Below, in pieces: positions 16,834-25,660 of a DNA stretch of 44,879 nt. A program made the position numbers and the translations under genes. The stretch comes from DATKQI01 sp035532755 (GTDB lineage Bacteria > Pseudomonadota > Alphaproteobacteria > Acetobacterales > Acetobacteraceae). The notes below the pieces were generated by a model. The model had not been told where the DNA came from and did not search any database. It was given only the letters and a program-made list of their open reading frames with translations. How positions within the stretch are numbered: position 1 is the stretch's first letter; every line of letters begins with the position of its first letter. Location of the stretch: positions 1-44,879 of the forward strand of contig DATKQI010000301.1 in assembly GCA_035532755.1 (NCBI GenBank). The letters run 5' to 3'.

Positions 16834-17667
16834 TCACTCCTGCGCGCGATGGCCCAGGCGTTTCTCGATCTGCTGGGCGGCTTCCTGCACGGCATGGGTG
16901 TAGCGGGCGGAGTTCGTCCGCACCTTCTCCTCCGGCAGCACGATCGAGATCGAGGCGACGCAGGCTCCGTCACGATCCTGGATCGGGGCGGCGACGCAGG
17001 CGACCGCGAAATCGGATTCGCCGATCTGAATGGACAGCTGCTGCGCCAGCGCCTCGGCGGCGGCATCGGCGAGCGTTGCGGCGTCGGTCGTCGCGCGGCC
17101 GGTGGGGGAGGCCATGGCGCAACGATTGAACACCGCGATGCGCTCCTCCCGCGGCAGATGGCCCACCAGCAGCCGGCCCGATGCCGTCCAGTTCAGCGGA
17201 ACCCGCGTACCGAGCCGAGAACTCACGCGGAAATGTCCGGGCCCGTCGGCCATGGCGAGAACCACCATGCTTCCCTCGTCCCGTCCGCAGACCTGGACCG
17301 TTTCGCCGACCGCATGGGCGAGTTCGTTCATCACCTCGGTCGCGACGGTGAGAAGATCGAGCGAGCGGGCATAGGCAAGGCCGTAGTGGAGCAGGCGCGA
17401 CCCAAGCCAGACCATGCTGCCGCCAACGCGCATGAGCAGTTGCTTCTCCACCAGGTCGTCGATGATCACATAGATGGTCGACACCGGCGCGCCGACGCTG
17501 CGCGCGATCTCATAGGCGGTCGCCGGCCGGTCCGTGGTTTGCAGATGATCGAGGATCTGCAAGGCACGATCGATGCCGCTGGTGCGCGCACGGCGGGGTT
17601 TTTCAGGCGCGTCGGACATCGCCGAGGGCGGCACGGCAACCGCGCGCTGGTCGCTCGAATACGTCAT
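16834..17667 (-). CDS. IclR-family transcriptional regulator
   Basis: A 277-residue IclR regulator. The winged helix-turn-helix covers about residues 30-85 (GIDRALQILDHLQ, then AYEIARSVGAPVSTIYVIIDDLVEK) and the effector domain follows with RLGTRVPLNWTASGRLLVGHL and FAVACVAAPIQD. Family members bind small acids or their derivatives and often repress a divergent operon. The gene is divergent from the PLP-enzyme operon and convergent with the peptide/opine-type transporter operon, so it sits between the two systems it most likely controls. AAAGGA precedes the start at 17667; upstream extensions read into the operator region. Confidence 0.92.
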   Translation of the reverse strand: MTYSSDQRAVAVPPSAMSDAPEKPRRARTSGIDRALQILDHLQTTDRPATAYEIARSVGAPVSTIYVIIDDLVEKQLLMRVGGSMVWLGSRLLHYGLAYARSLDLLTVATEVMNELAHAVGETVQVCGRDEGSMVVLAMADGPGHFRVSSRLGTRVPLNWTASGRLLVGHLPREERIAVFNRCAMASPTGRATTDAATLADAAAEALAQQLSIQIGESDFAVACVAAPIQDRDGACVASISIVLPEEKVRTNSARYTHAVQEAAQQIEKRLGHRAQE

Positions 17668-17700
17668 CGCGATTCCTTTCGCCGGAAGTGGCCGGCCACG

Positions 17701-17767
17701 TTGACCGGCAGACCGGCAATGTCTAGGCTGTTTCACAATAAGAATACATATTCCACTATTATATAGT
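17701..17767 (+). promoter_or_regulatory. Promoter and two palindromes between iclR-type gene and PLP-enzyme operon
   Basis: On the plus strand, TTGACC at 17701-17706, 17 bases, then TAGGCT at 17724-17729 form a fair promoter for the PLP-enzyme operon. Two short palindromes lie where transcription would begin: GAATACATATTC (17742-17753, arms of 5 around CA) and ACTATTATATAGT (17755-17767, arms of 5 around TAT). The sequence is strikingly AT-rich. Read on the other strand the first gives TGGAATATGTATTC, close to the TGGAA-TTCC half-sites of some IclR proteins. Autoregulation and control of the divergent operon are inferred. Confidence 0.5.
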
Positions 17768-17784
17768 ATCCGGAGACGATCGCA

Positions 17785-19008
17785 ATGGCGGCTCGGCAAC
17801 AGATGGCACAGGGCGTTCCCGACATCCGCGCGCGGCTGGGTGTGCGGCCCGTCATCAACGTGTCCGGGACGATGACGGCGCTCGGCGCCTCGATCGTGGT
17901 GCCGGAGGCGGTGGAGGCGGTTGCCGCGGTCCTGTCGCAATTCGTCGAGATCCACGATCTGCAACGCAAGGCGAGCGCGGTGATCGCCCGGTTATGCGGG
18001 GCGGAGGCTGGTTTTGTCACCGCCTCCTGCTCGGCGGGCATCACGCTCGCGGTGGCGGGTGCGATAACGGGGGCGGATCTGGCGGCGATCGAGCGGCTGC
18101 CGGATACAGGCGATCTGAAGAACGAAGTGCCGATCCAGATCGGCCACATGGTGGGCTATGGCGCGCCGGTGGAGCAGGCGGTGCGGTTGGCCGGCGCGCG
18201 GGTGGTGCCGGTGGGGCAGGCGACGGATGTGCGCCCATACCACCTGGAGGGTGCGATCGGCCCGCGCACGGCGGCGGTGCTGTTCGTGGTGTCGCACCAC
18301 ACCGTGCAATACGGGCAACTCACATTGGAAGAGGTAGCCGAGATCGCGCATGCGCGCGGCGTGAAGGTGATCGTGGATGCGGCGTCCGAATACGATCTGC
18401 GCGGCTTCCTGGCGCGCGGGGCGGATATCGTTCTGTACAGCGCACACAAATTCCTGGGCGGCCCCACCGCGGGCATCGTCGCCGGCGGGCGTGATCTGGT
18501 GCGCGCGGCCTTCCTGCAGAACATCGGCATCGGCCGCGGGATGAAGGTCGGCAAGGAGGGCATGGCCGGCACCATTGCTGCGCTGGAGGCATGGGAACGG
18601 CGTGATCACGCCGCCATCCGCGCGCGGGAGGCGGACTATCTGCATTTCTGGCACGATCGCCTGTCGCGCTGGAACGGCGTGGACGCCAGCATCATCCCCG
18701 ACCCGACCGACAACCCGCTTGACCGGCTGCTGGTGCGGGTGGACCCGCAGGTGGCGCGCATCACCGCGTGGGACCTCGCGGATGCGATGGGGCGTGGCAA
18801 TCCACCGGTGATCGTGCGCGACCACGAGGTGGAACACGGTTTCTTCCTGCTCGACCCGTGCAACCTGCATCCGGGCGAGGAGCGCGTGGTGGCCGACCGC
18901 CTGGACGAGGAGCTGGAACGCGCCCGCGCAGCCAATGATCCGATTGCCACGCCGATCGCCGAACGCCGCCGCCGCCGTTTCGCCGCGATGGCGCGCTGGC
19001 CGGACTGA
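17785..19008 (+). CDS. SelA/DgaE-like PLP-dependent enzyme (COG1921)
   Basis: A 407-residue fold-type I PLP enzyme. Lys222 in YSAHKFLGGPTAGI is the Schiff-base lysine and Asp198 in VIVDAASEYD would bind the pyridine nitrogen. The N-terminal RPVINVSGTMTALG and AGFVTASCSAGITLA are typical of the selenocysteine-synthase-like group. True SelA is longer and sits with selB; neither applies here, and a close characterised relative is DgaE, a D-glucosaminate-6-phosphate ammonia-lyase. An ammonia-lyase or similar elimination on an amino acid or amino sugar acid is inferred. The ATG follows GGAG at 17771-17774. The gene leads the operon with the following ABC transporter. Confidence 0.85.
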   Translation: MAARQQMAQGVPDIRARLGVRPVINVSGTMTALGASIVVPEAVEAVAAVLSQFVEIHDLQRKASAVIARLCGAEAGFVTASCSAGITLAVAGAITGADLAAIERLPDTGDLKNEVPIQIGHMVGYGAPVEQAVRLAGARVVPVGQATDVRPYHLEGAIGPRTAAVLFVVSHHTVQYGQLTLEEVAEIAHARGVKVIVDAASEYDLRGFLARGADIVLYSAHKFLGGPTAGIVAGGRDLVRAAFLQNIGIGRGMKVGKEGMAGTIAALEAWERRDHAAIRAREADYLHFWHDRLSRWNGVDASIIPDPTDNPLDRLLVRVDPQVARITAWDLADAMGRGNPPVIVRDHEVEHGFFLLDPCNLHPGEERVVADRLDEELERARAANDPIATPIAERRRRRFAAMARWPD

Positions 19009-19051
19009 TCGCCGATTTCAACCGTCATGGGGACGGGAAAAGGGGGGTAAG

Positions 19052-19924
19052 ATGACGACAAGACAATCCGATCGCCGCAACATTCTCGGCCTCGGTGCCG
19101 CCGGCCTGGCCGCCGCGGCCACGCTGGACGTGCGCAAAGCCGCCGCGGCCTCCGCGCCGGAGAGCCTGTTGCGCAAGGTGCTCAATCGCGGGCACCTGAT
19201 CGTCGGCACCGGCAGCGCCAACGCGCCGTGGCATTTCGAGGATGCGAACAACAAGCTGACCGGCATGGATGTCGCCATGGGCAAGATCCTGGCGAAGGCG
19301 CTGTTCGGCGACGAGAAAAAGGTGAAGTTCGTGCTGGAGAGCGCGGCCGCCCGCATCCCCAACATCACCACGGGGAAGGTGGATATCGTCATCCATTTCA
19401 TGACGATATCCGCCCAGCGCGCGCAGCTCGTCGCGTTCTCCCGGCCGTACTATATCGAGGCGGTGGCCCTGCTGACGCGCGCGGATGCGAAGGCGAAAAG
19501 CTTCGACCAGCTCGCAGCACTGGGCGCGAAGGCGAAGGTCTCGATCCTGCAGAATGTCGGCGCGACCCAGATGGTGCACGAGGTGCTGCCGAAGGCGGAA
19601 GTGATGCAGATCGACACCCAGGCAAACGTGATCCAGGCGCTGGAGAGCCATCGCGCCGATGCCGCCGCGGTCGATCTGTCGAACGTGCGCTGGCTGGTGA
19701 AGCAGGCGCCCAATCGCTATGCCGATGCCGGCAAGGCCTGGGTGAAGCAGCTTTATGGCGCGGCCGTGCGGCAGGGCGATCCGGACTGGCTGCTGTTCGT
19801 GAACACCGTATTCGATGTGGCGATGTTCAGCAGCCTGGACGGCCATCATATCTATGATTCCGCGTTCCTGGAGTTCTTCGGCGAGAAGACGCCGCCGCTG
19901 AAGGCCGGGTTCCCGTCCATCTGA
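19052..19924 (+). CDS. ABC transporter substrate-binding protein, family 3 (amino-acid type)
   Basis: A 290-residue binding protein. The N-terminus has an RR-containing, Tat-like signal (SDRRNILGLGAAGLAAAA), then a family 3 domain: LIVGTGSANAPWHFED, LTGMDVAMGKILAKALFG, ITTGKVDIVIHFMTIS, R-x-x-x-VAFSRPYY and the glutamine-rich hinge IQALESHRADAAAVD. Family 3 proteins bind polar amino acids, opines and related compounds. Start 19052 follows an AGGGGGG run; the gene begins 43 bases after the PLP-enzyme stop, so it belongs to that operon. The ligand is inferred to be the substrate of the PLP enzyme or a precursor. Confidence 0.9.
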   Translation: MTTRQSDRRNILGLGAAGLAAAATLDVRKAAAASAPESLLRKVLNRGHLIVGTGSANAPWHFEDANNKLTGMDVAMGKILAKALFGDEKKVKFVLESAAARIPNITTGKVDIVIHFMTISAQRAQLVAFSRPYYIEAVALLTRADAKAKSFDQLAALGAKAKVSILQNVGATQMVHEVLPKAEVMQIDTQANVIQALESHRADAAAVDLSNVRWLVKQAPNRYADAGKAWVKQLYGAAVRQGDPDWLLFVNTVFDVAMFSSLDGHHIYDSAFLEFFGEKTPPLKAGFPSI

Positions 19925-19940
19925 GCGGCCGGCGCACGGC

Positions 19941-20603
19941 GTGCCGTATCAGCTCAACTTCACGCTCGTCTGGCTGCATTTCGGCCGGCTGGCGTGGGGG
20001 CTGCTGCTCAGCCTCGAACTCGCGGTGCTGGCGATCTTTGCCGGCACCGTGCTCGGGCTTGCGCTCGCATTGGCTCATGTTTCGGGCGGGCGGGCGGTGC
20101 GCACGGCGGTGGCGGCGTATGTGGAATGCATCCGCAACGTGCCACTGCTGTTGCTGGTCTATCTCGTGTTCTACGGCATCCCGACGGTGATCGACCTGCG
20201 CTACAATGCGGTCACCAGCTTCGTCGTCACGCTGTCGCTATATGCGGCGGCGTATCTCGTGGAGGTGTTCCGCGCAGGGCTGCTCGCGGTGGCGAAGGGG
20301 CTGACCGATGCCGGCAAGGCGATCGGGCTGACAGCCTGGCAGCGTCTGTGGCATGTGCGGCTGCCGGTGATGCTGCGGATCGTGCTGCCGTCGCTGTCCA
20401 ACACCTTCGTCTCGCTGTTCAAGGACACCTCGGTCGCCTCGGTGCTCGCGGTGCCGGAGCTGACCTATGGCGCGCAGTGGATCAACTTCAACACCTTCCG
20501 CATCATCGAGGTGTATCTGGTCGTCACGCCGATGTACGTGGTCACGGGCTATGTCATCCTCGGCCTGCTGCGCCGGCTCGAACGGCGGCTGGCGATCCGA
20601 TGA
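19941..20603 (+). CDS. Amino-acid ABC transporter permease (HisM/GltJ type)
   Basis: A 220-residue permease that starts at GTG 16 bases after the binding-protein stop. It has about five membrane helices, the typical YVECIRNVPLLLLVYLVFYGIP block and the ATPase-docking sequence EVFRAGLLAVAKGLTDAGKAIGLTAWQRLWHVRLP, followed by LPSLSNTFVSLFKDTSVASV, the hallmark of polar-amino-acid uptake permeases. It forms a heterodimer with the next protein, whose ATG overlaps its stop. Confidence 0.92.
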   Translation: MPYQLNFTLVWLHFGRLAWGLLLSLELAVLAIFAGTVLGLALALAHVSGGRAVRTAVAAYVECIRNVPLLLLVYLVFYGIPTVIDLRYNAVTSFVVTLSLYAAAYLVEVFRAGLLAVAKGLTDAGKAIGLTAWQRLWHVRLPVMLRIVLPSLSNTFVSLFKDTSVASVLAVPELTYGAQWINFNTFRIIEVYLVVTPMYVVTGYVILGLLRRLERRLAIR

Positions 20604-21256
20604 AGGGGATCGACCTCATCGTGCAGGCTTTGCCGCTGCTGTTGCGCGGCCTTGCCATCTCGTTGGAAATCTCCGGCCTCGTCGTGGCGTTGGCCCTGGT
20701 TGCCGGCGTTCTGCTGGGGGCGGCGCTGGTCTATGGCCCGCTGCTGCTCAGGCTGCCGATCCGGGGTTTCGTCGATCTGATCCGCGGCATCCCGATGCTG
20801 GTGCTGATCTTCTTCGTCTATTACGTGGGGCCGGCGGCGGGGCTCGATCTCGGCAGCTTCCCCGCGGCGGTTCTGGCCCTCACGCTGTTCTCCACCGCGC
20901 AGGTGGCAGAGATCGTGCGCGGCGCGCTGTCCTCCATCCATCACGGACAGATGGAGGCCGCTCGCGCGATCGGGATGACGTTCCCGCAATGCCTCGCCTG
21001 GGTGATCCTGCCGCAGGCGGCGCGGCGGTTCCTGCCGCCCTGGATCAACAGCGTGACGGATGCGGTGAAGGGCAGTGCGCTCGTCTCGCTGGTCGGCATC
21101 GTCGATCTGATGCAGTCGATCCAGCAGGTGATCGGCCGCACCTATCGCCCGATGCCGTTCTATCTGCTGGGGGCGGTGATCTACTTCGCGATCAACTACA
21201 CCCTGTCGAGCGCAAGCCGGCGGCTGGAGGCGCGTTTCGCCGATGTCCGGGAGTGA
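20600..21256 (+). CDS. Amino-acid ABC transporter permease (second subunit)
   Basis: A 218-residue permease whose ATG overlaps the preceding TGA. It carries the family blocks IRGFVDLIRGIPMLVLIFFVYYVG, the docking motif EIVRGALSSIHHGQMEAARAIGMTFPQCLAWVILPQA and SVTDAVKGSALVSLVGIVDLM. With the previous gene it makes the channel of a type I amino-acid importer. The reading frame ends 4 bases before the ATPase ATG. No truncation is visible. Confidence 0.92.
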   Translation: MKGIDLIVQALPLLLRGLAISLEISGLVVALALVAGVLLGAALVYGPLLLRLPIRGFVDLIRGIPMLVLIFFVYYVGPAAGLDLGSFPAAVLALTLFSTAQVAEIVRGALSSIHHGQMEAARAIGMTFPQCLAWVILPQAARRFLPPWINSVTDAVKGSALVSLVGIVDLMQSIQQVIGRTYRPMPFYLLGAVIYFAINYTLSSASRRLEARFADVRE

Positions 21257-21260
21257 GTGC

Positions 21261-22022
<762 letters not shown>

Positions 22023-22023
22023 C

Positions 22024-22278
22024 TCAGGCCTTCCCCGCGCTGAACGCGTTGAACGTGATCAGCGTGTAGGTGTCCGCCACACCCTCCAGGGTTTGCAACC
22101 GCTCGGTCACGAACAGGCCGGTGTCCTGCTCCGGCTCCAGGTAGAACTTGCCCAGCAGGTCATACTGGCCGGAGGTGGAATACAGCTCGGACAGCTCCTC
22201 GATCGTGTCGGCGGCCAGTTGCGCTACGCGATAGGCCTGGCCCATCTCGCACTTCATCATCACGAAAATGGCTCGCAT
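22024..22278 (-). CDS. Stand-alone Lrp/AsnC ligand-binding (RAM) domain protein
   Basis: An 84-residue protein that corresponds only to the effector/assembly half of Lrp/AsnC regulators: MRAIFVMMKCEMGQAYRVA, then YSTSGQYDLLGKFYLEP and a C-terminal GVADTYTLITFNAFS. No helix-turn-helix is encoded before it; the ATG at 22278 has GAGGGAGCG upstream and no open extension of the right type. Such RAM-only proteins form rings that bind amino acids and may modulate another regulator. The gene is divergent from the acetolactate-synthase-like enzyme, with a 24-bp palindrome between them, which hints at sensing of an amino acid linked to that enzyme. Function is inferred. Confidence 0.85.
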   Translation of the reverse strand: MRAIFVMMKCEMGQAYRVAQLAADTIEELSELYSTSGQYDLLGKFYLEPEQDTGLFVTERLQTLEGVADTYTLITFNAFSAGKA

Positions 22279-22332
22279 CGCTCGCTCCCTCGGTGCATGC
22301 GACAATTGCACGCAAGCCGGCGTGACGGAACC

Positions 22333-22356
22333 GCCGGGAGATTCTAATCTCCCGGC
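22333..22356. promoter_or_regulatory. 24-bp palindrome (11-bp arms) between RAM gene and ThDP-enzyme gene
   Basis: GCCGGGAGATT at 22333-22343 and AATCTCCCGGC at 22346-22356 are perfect inverted arms around CT. It lies 55 bases upstream of the RAM start and 24 bases before the ThDP-enzyme start. It may be an operator, or, as RNA, a hairpin just upstream of the ribosome site of the enzyme gene (GGAGG from 22368). No factor can be named. Confidence 0.5.
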
Positions 22357-22380
22357 CACATGAAACCGGAGGGGGGCGGG

Positions 22381-24159
22381 ATGCAACTGGCTCAGGCGCG
22401 CAAGGCACGGCTCATGCCCCGGCCGGGTGGCCGCATCCTGGCGGATGCCCTGGTGGCCCAGGGCATCGACCATGTGTTCGAGGTTCCCGGTGAAAGCTAC
22501 CTCGATGTGCTGGACGGCCTGTACGCCGTGCGCCAGAAGCTGCACGTGATCACCTGCCGGTTCGAGGCGGGAGCGGTGAACATGGCGGAGGCCTACGGCA
22601 AGCTGACCGGGCGGCCTGCGGCGGCCATGGTCACGCGCGGGCCCGGCGCCTGCCACGCCGCGATCGGGGTGCATATCGCGAACCAGGACAGCACGCCGAT
22701 GCTGCTGTTCGTCGGCCAGATCCCCACCGACGAGACCGATCGCGACAGTTTCCAGGAGATCGACTATCGCCGCATGTTCGGCCCTGTGGCGAAGTGGGTC
22801 ACGCAGATCGACCATGCGGCGCGCATCCCGGAGCTGATCGCCCATGCCGTCGATGTCGCCACCTCCGGCCGGCCCGGTCCGGTCGTGATCGCGATCCCGG
22901 AGGATATGCAGCGGCAGATGGTGGAGGTGCCGGATATCGGCCCGGCCGCCGTCTCGGCGCCGTTTCCTGATCCGATGGCGCTGGAGCGGATGCAGGCGCT
23001 GCTGGGCAAGGCGCGCAAGCCGCTCGCCATTCTGGGCGGCTCCCGCTGGACCGCGGCAGGCCGGGCGGCAATCTCCGAGTTCCTGGCGGGCAACAATCTG
23101 CCGGTGGCCGTCGGGTTTCGTCGTCAGGGGCTGTACGACGGAGCGCTCGACAATTTCGTCGGCGATCTGGGCGTGGGATCGGACCCGGCGCTGGTTGCCA
23201 AGGCAAGGGAGGCAGACCTGATCCTGGCGATCGGCACTCGTCTCGGAGAGGCGGTCACCCAAGGTTACACTCTGCTGGGCGCGGCAGGCGGCGTGCCGAT
23301 CATTCATGTTCATCCGGATGCGGCCGAAATCGGCCGGGTGTTCCGGGTCGCCCAGGGGATCGTCACCGATCTGAACGTGTTTGCCGCCACCGCCGCCGCC
23401 CTGCCGCCGCTGGCCGGCGGCTGGGCCGGCTGGACACGGGAACTGCGCGGGTTGCGGGAGGCTGCGCGCACGGTGCCGAGCTACCCTGGCCCCCTGAACC
23501 TCGCCCAGGTGATGCACGACCTGCAGGGGCTCCTGGCCCCGGATGCCATCCTCACCTGCGATGCCGGCAATTTCGCCACCTGGCCCGCGCGTTTCATGCA
23601 TTTCGGCGCGCGGCAGGAATTCCTTGGCCCGACCAACGGTGCCATGGGGTACGGTGTGCCGGCGGCGGTGGGAGCGAAAATCCTGCACCCGGATCGCATG
23701 GTGGTCGGCTTCGTGGGCGATGGCGGCTTCCTGATGACTGGTCAGGAGATCGCAACCGCCTTCCACCACGGTGTCGCGCCGATCATCCTGGTGTTCAACA
23801 ACCAGATGTACGGCACCATCCGCATGTATCAGGAACGCGCCTATCCCGGCCGCGTCTCCGGCACTGGCCTGACCAACCCCGATTTCGTGAAATATATCGA
23901 GGCGTTCGGCGGGCACGGCGAGCTGGTGAGCGACACGGCGGCCTTTGCCCCGGCCTTCCTGCGCGCGGTTGCCAGCGGCAAGCCGTCCGTGATCGAGATA
24001 CGGATGAACGCCGAACAGATCACGTCGCGCTCCACGATCAGCCAGTTGCGTGCCGGATCGGCCGCCAAGGCGCCGATCGGCAAGGCGGCGGCCGCAAAGG
24101 CAGCCGCCAAGCCGGCGCGGCTGAAGCGCGCCCCGGGGGCACGGCCGGTGAAGCGGTAG
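22381..24159 (+). CDS. Acetolactate-synthase-like ThDP-dependent enzyme with basic C-terminal tail
   Basis: A 592-residue thiamine-diphosphate enzyme. The three domains are visible: the N-terminal Pyr domain with catalytic Glu62 (CRFEAGAVNMAEAYG), a central domain, and the C-terminal PP domain with the metal/ThDP motif beginning GDGG at 446 and ending NN at 473-474. It resembles large subunits of acetolactate synthase, but ilvN-type small subunit genes are absent, so a related 2-oxo-acid decarboxylase or ligase is equally possible. The last 36 or so residues are an Ala/Lys/Arg/Pro-rich tail (KAAAAKAAAKPARLKR) not expected in the family. The start at 22381 follows GGAGGGG; an ATG at 22360 would lengthen it by seven residues. 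Confidence 0.88.
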   Translation: MQLAQARKARLMPRPGGRILADALVAQGIDHVFEVPGESYLDVLDGLYAVRQKLHVITCRFEAGAVNMAEAYGKLTGRPAAAMVTRGPGACHAAIGVHIANQDSTPMLLFVGQIPTDETDRDSFQEIDYRRMFGPVAKWVTQIDHAARIPELIAHAVDVATSGRPGPVVIAIPEDMQRQMVEVPDIGPAAVSAPFPDPMALERMQALLGKARKPLAILGGSRWTAAGRAAISEFLAGNNLPVAVGFRRQGLYDGALDNFVGDLGVGSDPALVAKAREADLILAIGTRLGEAVTQGYTLLGAAGGVPIIHVHPDAAEIGRVFRVAQGIVTDLNVFAATAAALPPLAGGWAGWTRELRGLREAARTVPSYPGPLNLAQVMHDLQGLLAPDAILTCDAGNFATWPARFMHFGARQEFLGPTNGAMGYGVPAAVGAKILHPDRMVVGFVGDGGFLMTGQEIATAFHHGVAPIILVFNNQMYGTIRMYQERAYPGRVSGTGLTNPDFVKYIEAFGGHGELVSDTAAFAPAFLRAVASGKPSVIEIRMNAEQITSRSTISQLRAGSAAKAPIGKAAAAKAAAKPARLKRAPGARPVKR

Positions 24160-24171
24160 AGGCAGCCGGGC

Positions 24172-25176
24172 TCAGGCCATCCAGGAGGGCACGGGCAGGT
24201 TCTTCCCGCGCAGGAAATCGGGGTTGAACAGCTTGGACTGGTAGCGCGCCCCGCCGTCGCACAGGATCGTCACGATGGTATGGCCGGGCCCCATCTGCCG
24301 GGCCACCTCGATCGCTGCCGCGATGTTGATGCCGGAGGAACCGCCGACCGAAAGGCCTTCGTGGATCAGCAGGTCGTATACCTGCTCCAGCGCCGCGGTA
24401 TCGGTGATGCGCAGCGCATCGTCGATCGGCGCGCCGTCCAGGTTGGCGGTGACGCGGGACTGGCCGATCCCTTCGGTGATCGAGCTGCCGGAAACCGAGA
24501 GGTCGTTCGTCTTGATCCAGCCGAACAGCCCGCTGCCCTCGGGGTCGGCCAGCACGATGCGGGTGGCCGGCTTGTGCGCCTTCAGCGCCATCGCAACGCC
24601 AGCCAGAGTGCCGCCGGTGCCGCAGGAGCAGGTGAAGGCATCCACCGCACCGCCGGTCTGTTCCCAGATCTCCGCCCCGGTGGTGGCGCGGTGGCCCTCC
24701 CGGTTCGCCAGGTTGTCGAACTGGTTGGCCCAGACCGCGCCGGTTTCCTCGGCAAGCCGGCGGGAGGCATGGACGTAGTTGCCTGGATCCCTGTACGGCT
24801 TCGCCGGCACCAGCCGCAGGTCGGCGCCGATCATGCGCAGGAAGTCGATCTTCTCCTGGCTCTGCGTCTCCGGCATGACGATGATGCTGCGGTAGCCGCG
24901 GGCGTTGCCCACCAGCGTGAGGCCGATCCCGGTGTTGCCGGCGGTGCCCTCCACGATCGCCCCGCCGGGCTTCAGCGCGCCGCGGCGCTCGGCGTCCAGG
25001 ATGATCGCAAGGCCGGCGCGGTCCTTCACCGATCCGCCGGGGTTCATGAACTCCGCCTTGCCCAGGATGGTGCAGCCGGTCGCCTCGGAGGCGCGGCGGA
25101 GCCGGATCAGCGGCGTGTGGCCGATGGAAGCGGCCAGATCGTCGGCCCAGCGAGTTGTGCTTTCGGGCGTGCTCAT
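24172..25176 (-). CDS. cysK: Cysteine synthase A (O-acetylserine sulfhydrylase)
   Basis: A 334-residue fold-type II PLP enzyme that makes cysteine from O-acetylserine and sulfide. Lys51 in FMNPGGSVKDRAG is the PLP lysine; EGTAGNTGIGL binds the substrate carboxylate, CSCGTGGTLAG the phosphate, and SVGGSSGINIAAA closes the PLP ring site. The start at 25176 follows GGAGGAAAC; a start at 25296 would add 40 residues of non-coding character. It faces a rhodanese gene 59 bases away, which suggests a sulfur-handling pair. A cystathionine beta-synthase-like role cannot be excluded but no CBS domain is present. Confidence 0.92.
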   Translation of the reverse strand: MSTPESTTRWADDLAASIGHTPLIRLRRASEATGCTILGKAEFMNPGGSVKDRAGLAIILDAERRGALKPGGAIVEGTAGNTGIGLTLVGNARGYRSIIVMPETQSQEKIDFLRMIGADLRLVPAKPYRDPGNYVHASRRLAEETGAVWANQFDNLANREGHRATTGAEIWEQTGGAVDAFTCSCGTGGTLAGVAMALKAHKPATRIVLADPEGSGLFGWIKTNDLSVSGSSITEGIGQSRVTANLDGAPIDDALRITDTAALEQVYDLLIHEGLSVGGSSGINIAAAIEVARQMGPGHTIVTILCDGGARYQSKLFNPDFLRGKNLPVPSWMA

Positions 25177-25235
25177 GCAGGTTTCCTCCGGGCTGCGGGC
25201 GTCGTGCCTGCTGGCGAATAGCTGGAGTGGCGAAG

Positions 25236-25646
25236 ATGGTCCAGGATGTCGCGCCTGCGCAGGTCTGGGATGCGCTGCGCACCGAACCGGCGGCACAGCT
25301 GTGCGATGTACGCACGGATGCCGAATGGAACTTCGTCGGCGTGCCCGATCTCGCCTCCGCCGGCAAGCAGCCGGTGCTGATCCCCTGGCAGATGTTCCCG
25401 TCGATGCAGGTGAACGCGGGGTTCATCGACCAGCTCCGGCAGGCCGGCTTCACCCCTGATCAGCACATCTATTTCCTGTGCCGCAGCGGCGGGCGCAGCC
25501 TGGCAGCGGCGAAGGCTGCCCAGGAAGCCGGATTTCCGCATGCCTATAATATTGCGGACGGCTTCGAGGGGCCGGTGGACGGGCAGGGGCACCGTGGCAC
25601 GGTGGCCGGCTGGAAGGCATCCAACCTGCCGTGGCGGCAGCGATAG
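25236..25646 (+). CDS. Rhodanese-like sulfurtransferase domain protein
   Basis: A 136-residue single-domain rhodanese. The active loop CRSGGRS (Cys82-Ser88) is intact and would carry a persulfide; CDVRTDAEWNFVGVP near residue 23 is the conserved CH2A-type box. The length fits the alphaproteobacterial single-domain group that often sits beside cysteine-metabolism genes. GGAG at 25224 gives a spacing of about 8 to the ATG. It is divergent from cysK, and the acyl-CoA synthetase gene begins 14 bases after its stop. Confidence 0.9.
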   Translation: MVQDVAPAQVWDALRTEPAAQLCDVRTDAEWNFVGVPDLASAGKQPVLIPWQMFPSMQVNAGFIDQLRQAGFTPDQHIYFLCRSGGRSLAAAKAAQEAGFPHAYNIADGFEGPVDGQGHRGTVAGWKASNLPWRQR

Positions 25647-25660
25647 GCAGGCCCGGTGCC

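Noticed and set aside
17785..19008. Selenocysteine synthase SelA
   Set aside because: No selB, selC or SECIS context and shorter length; the DgaE-like branch fits better.
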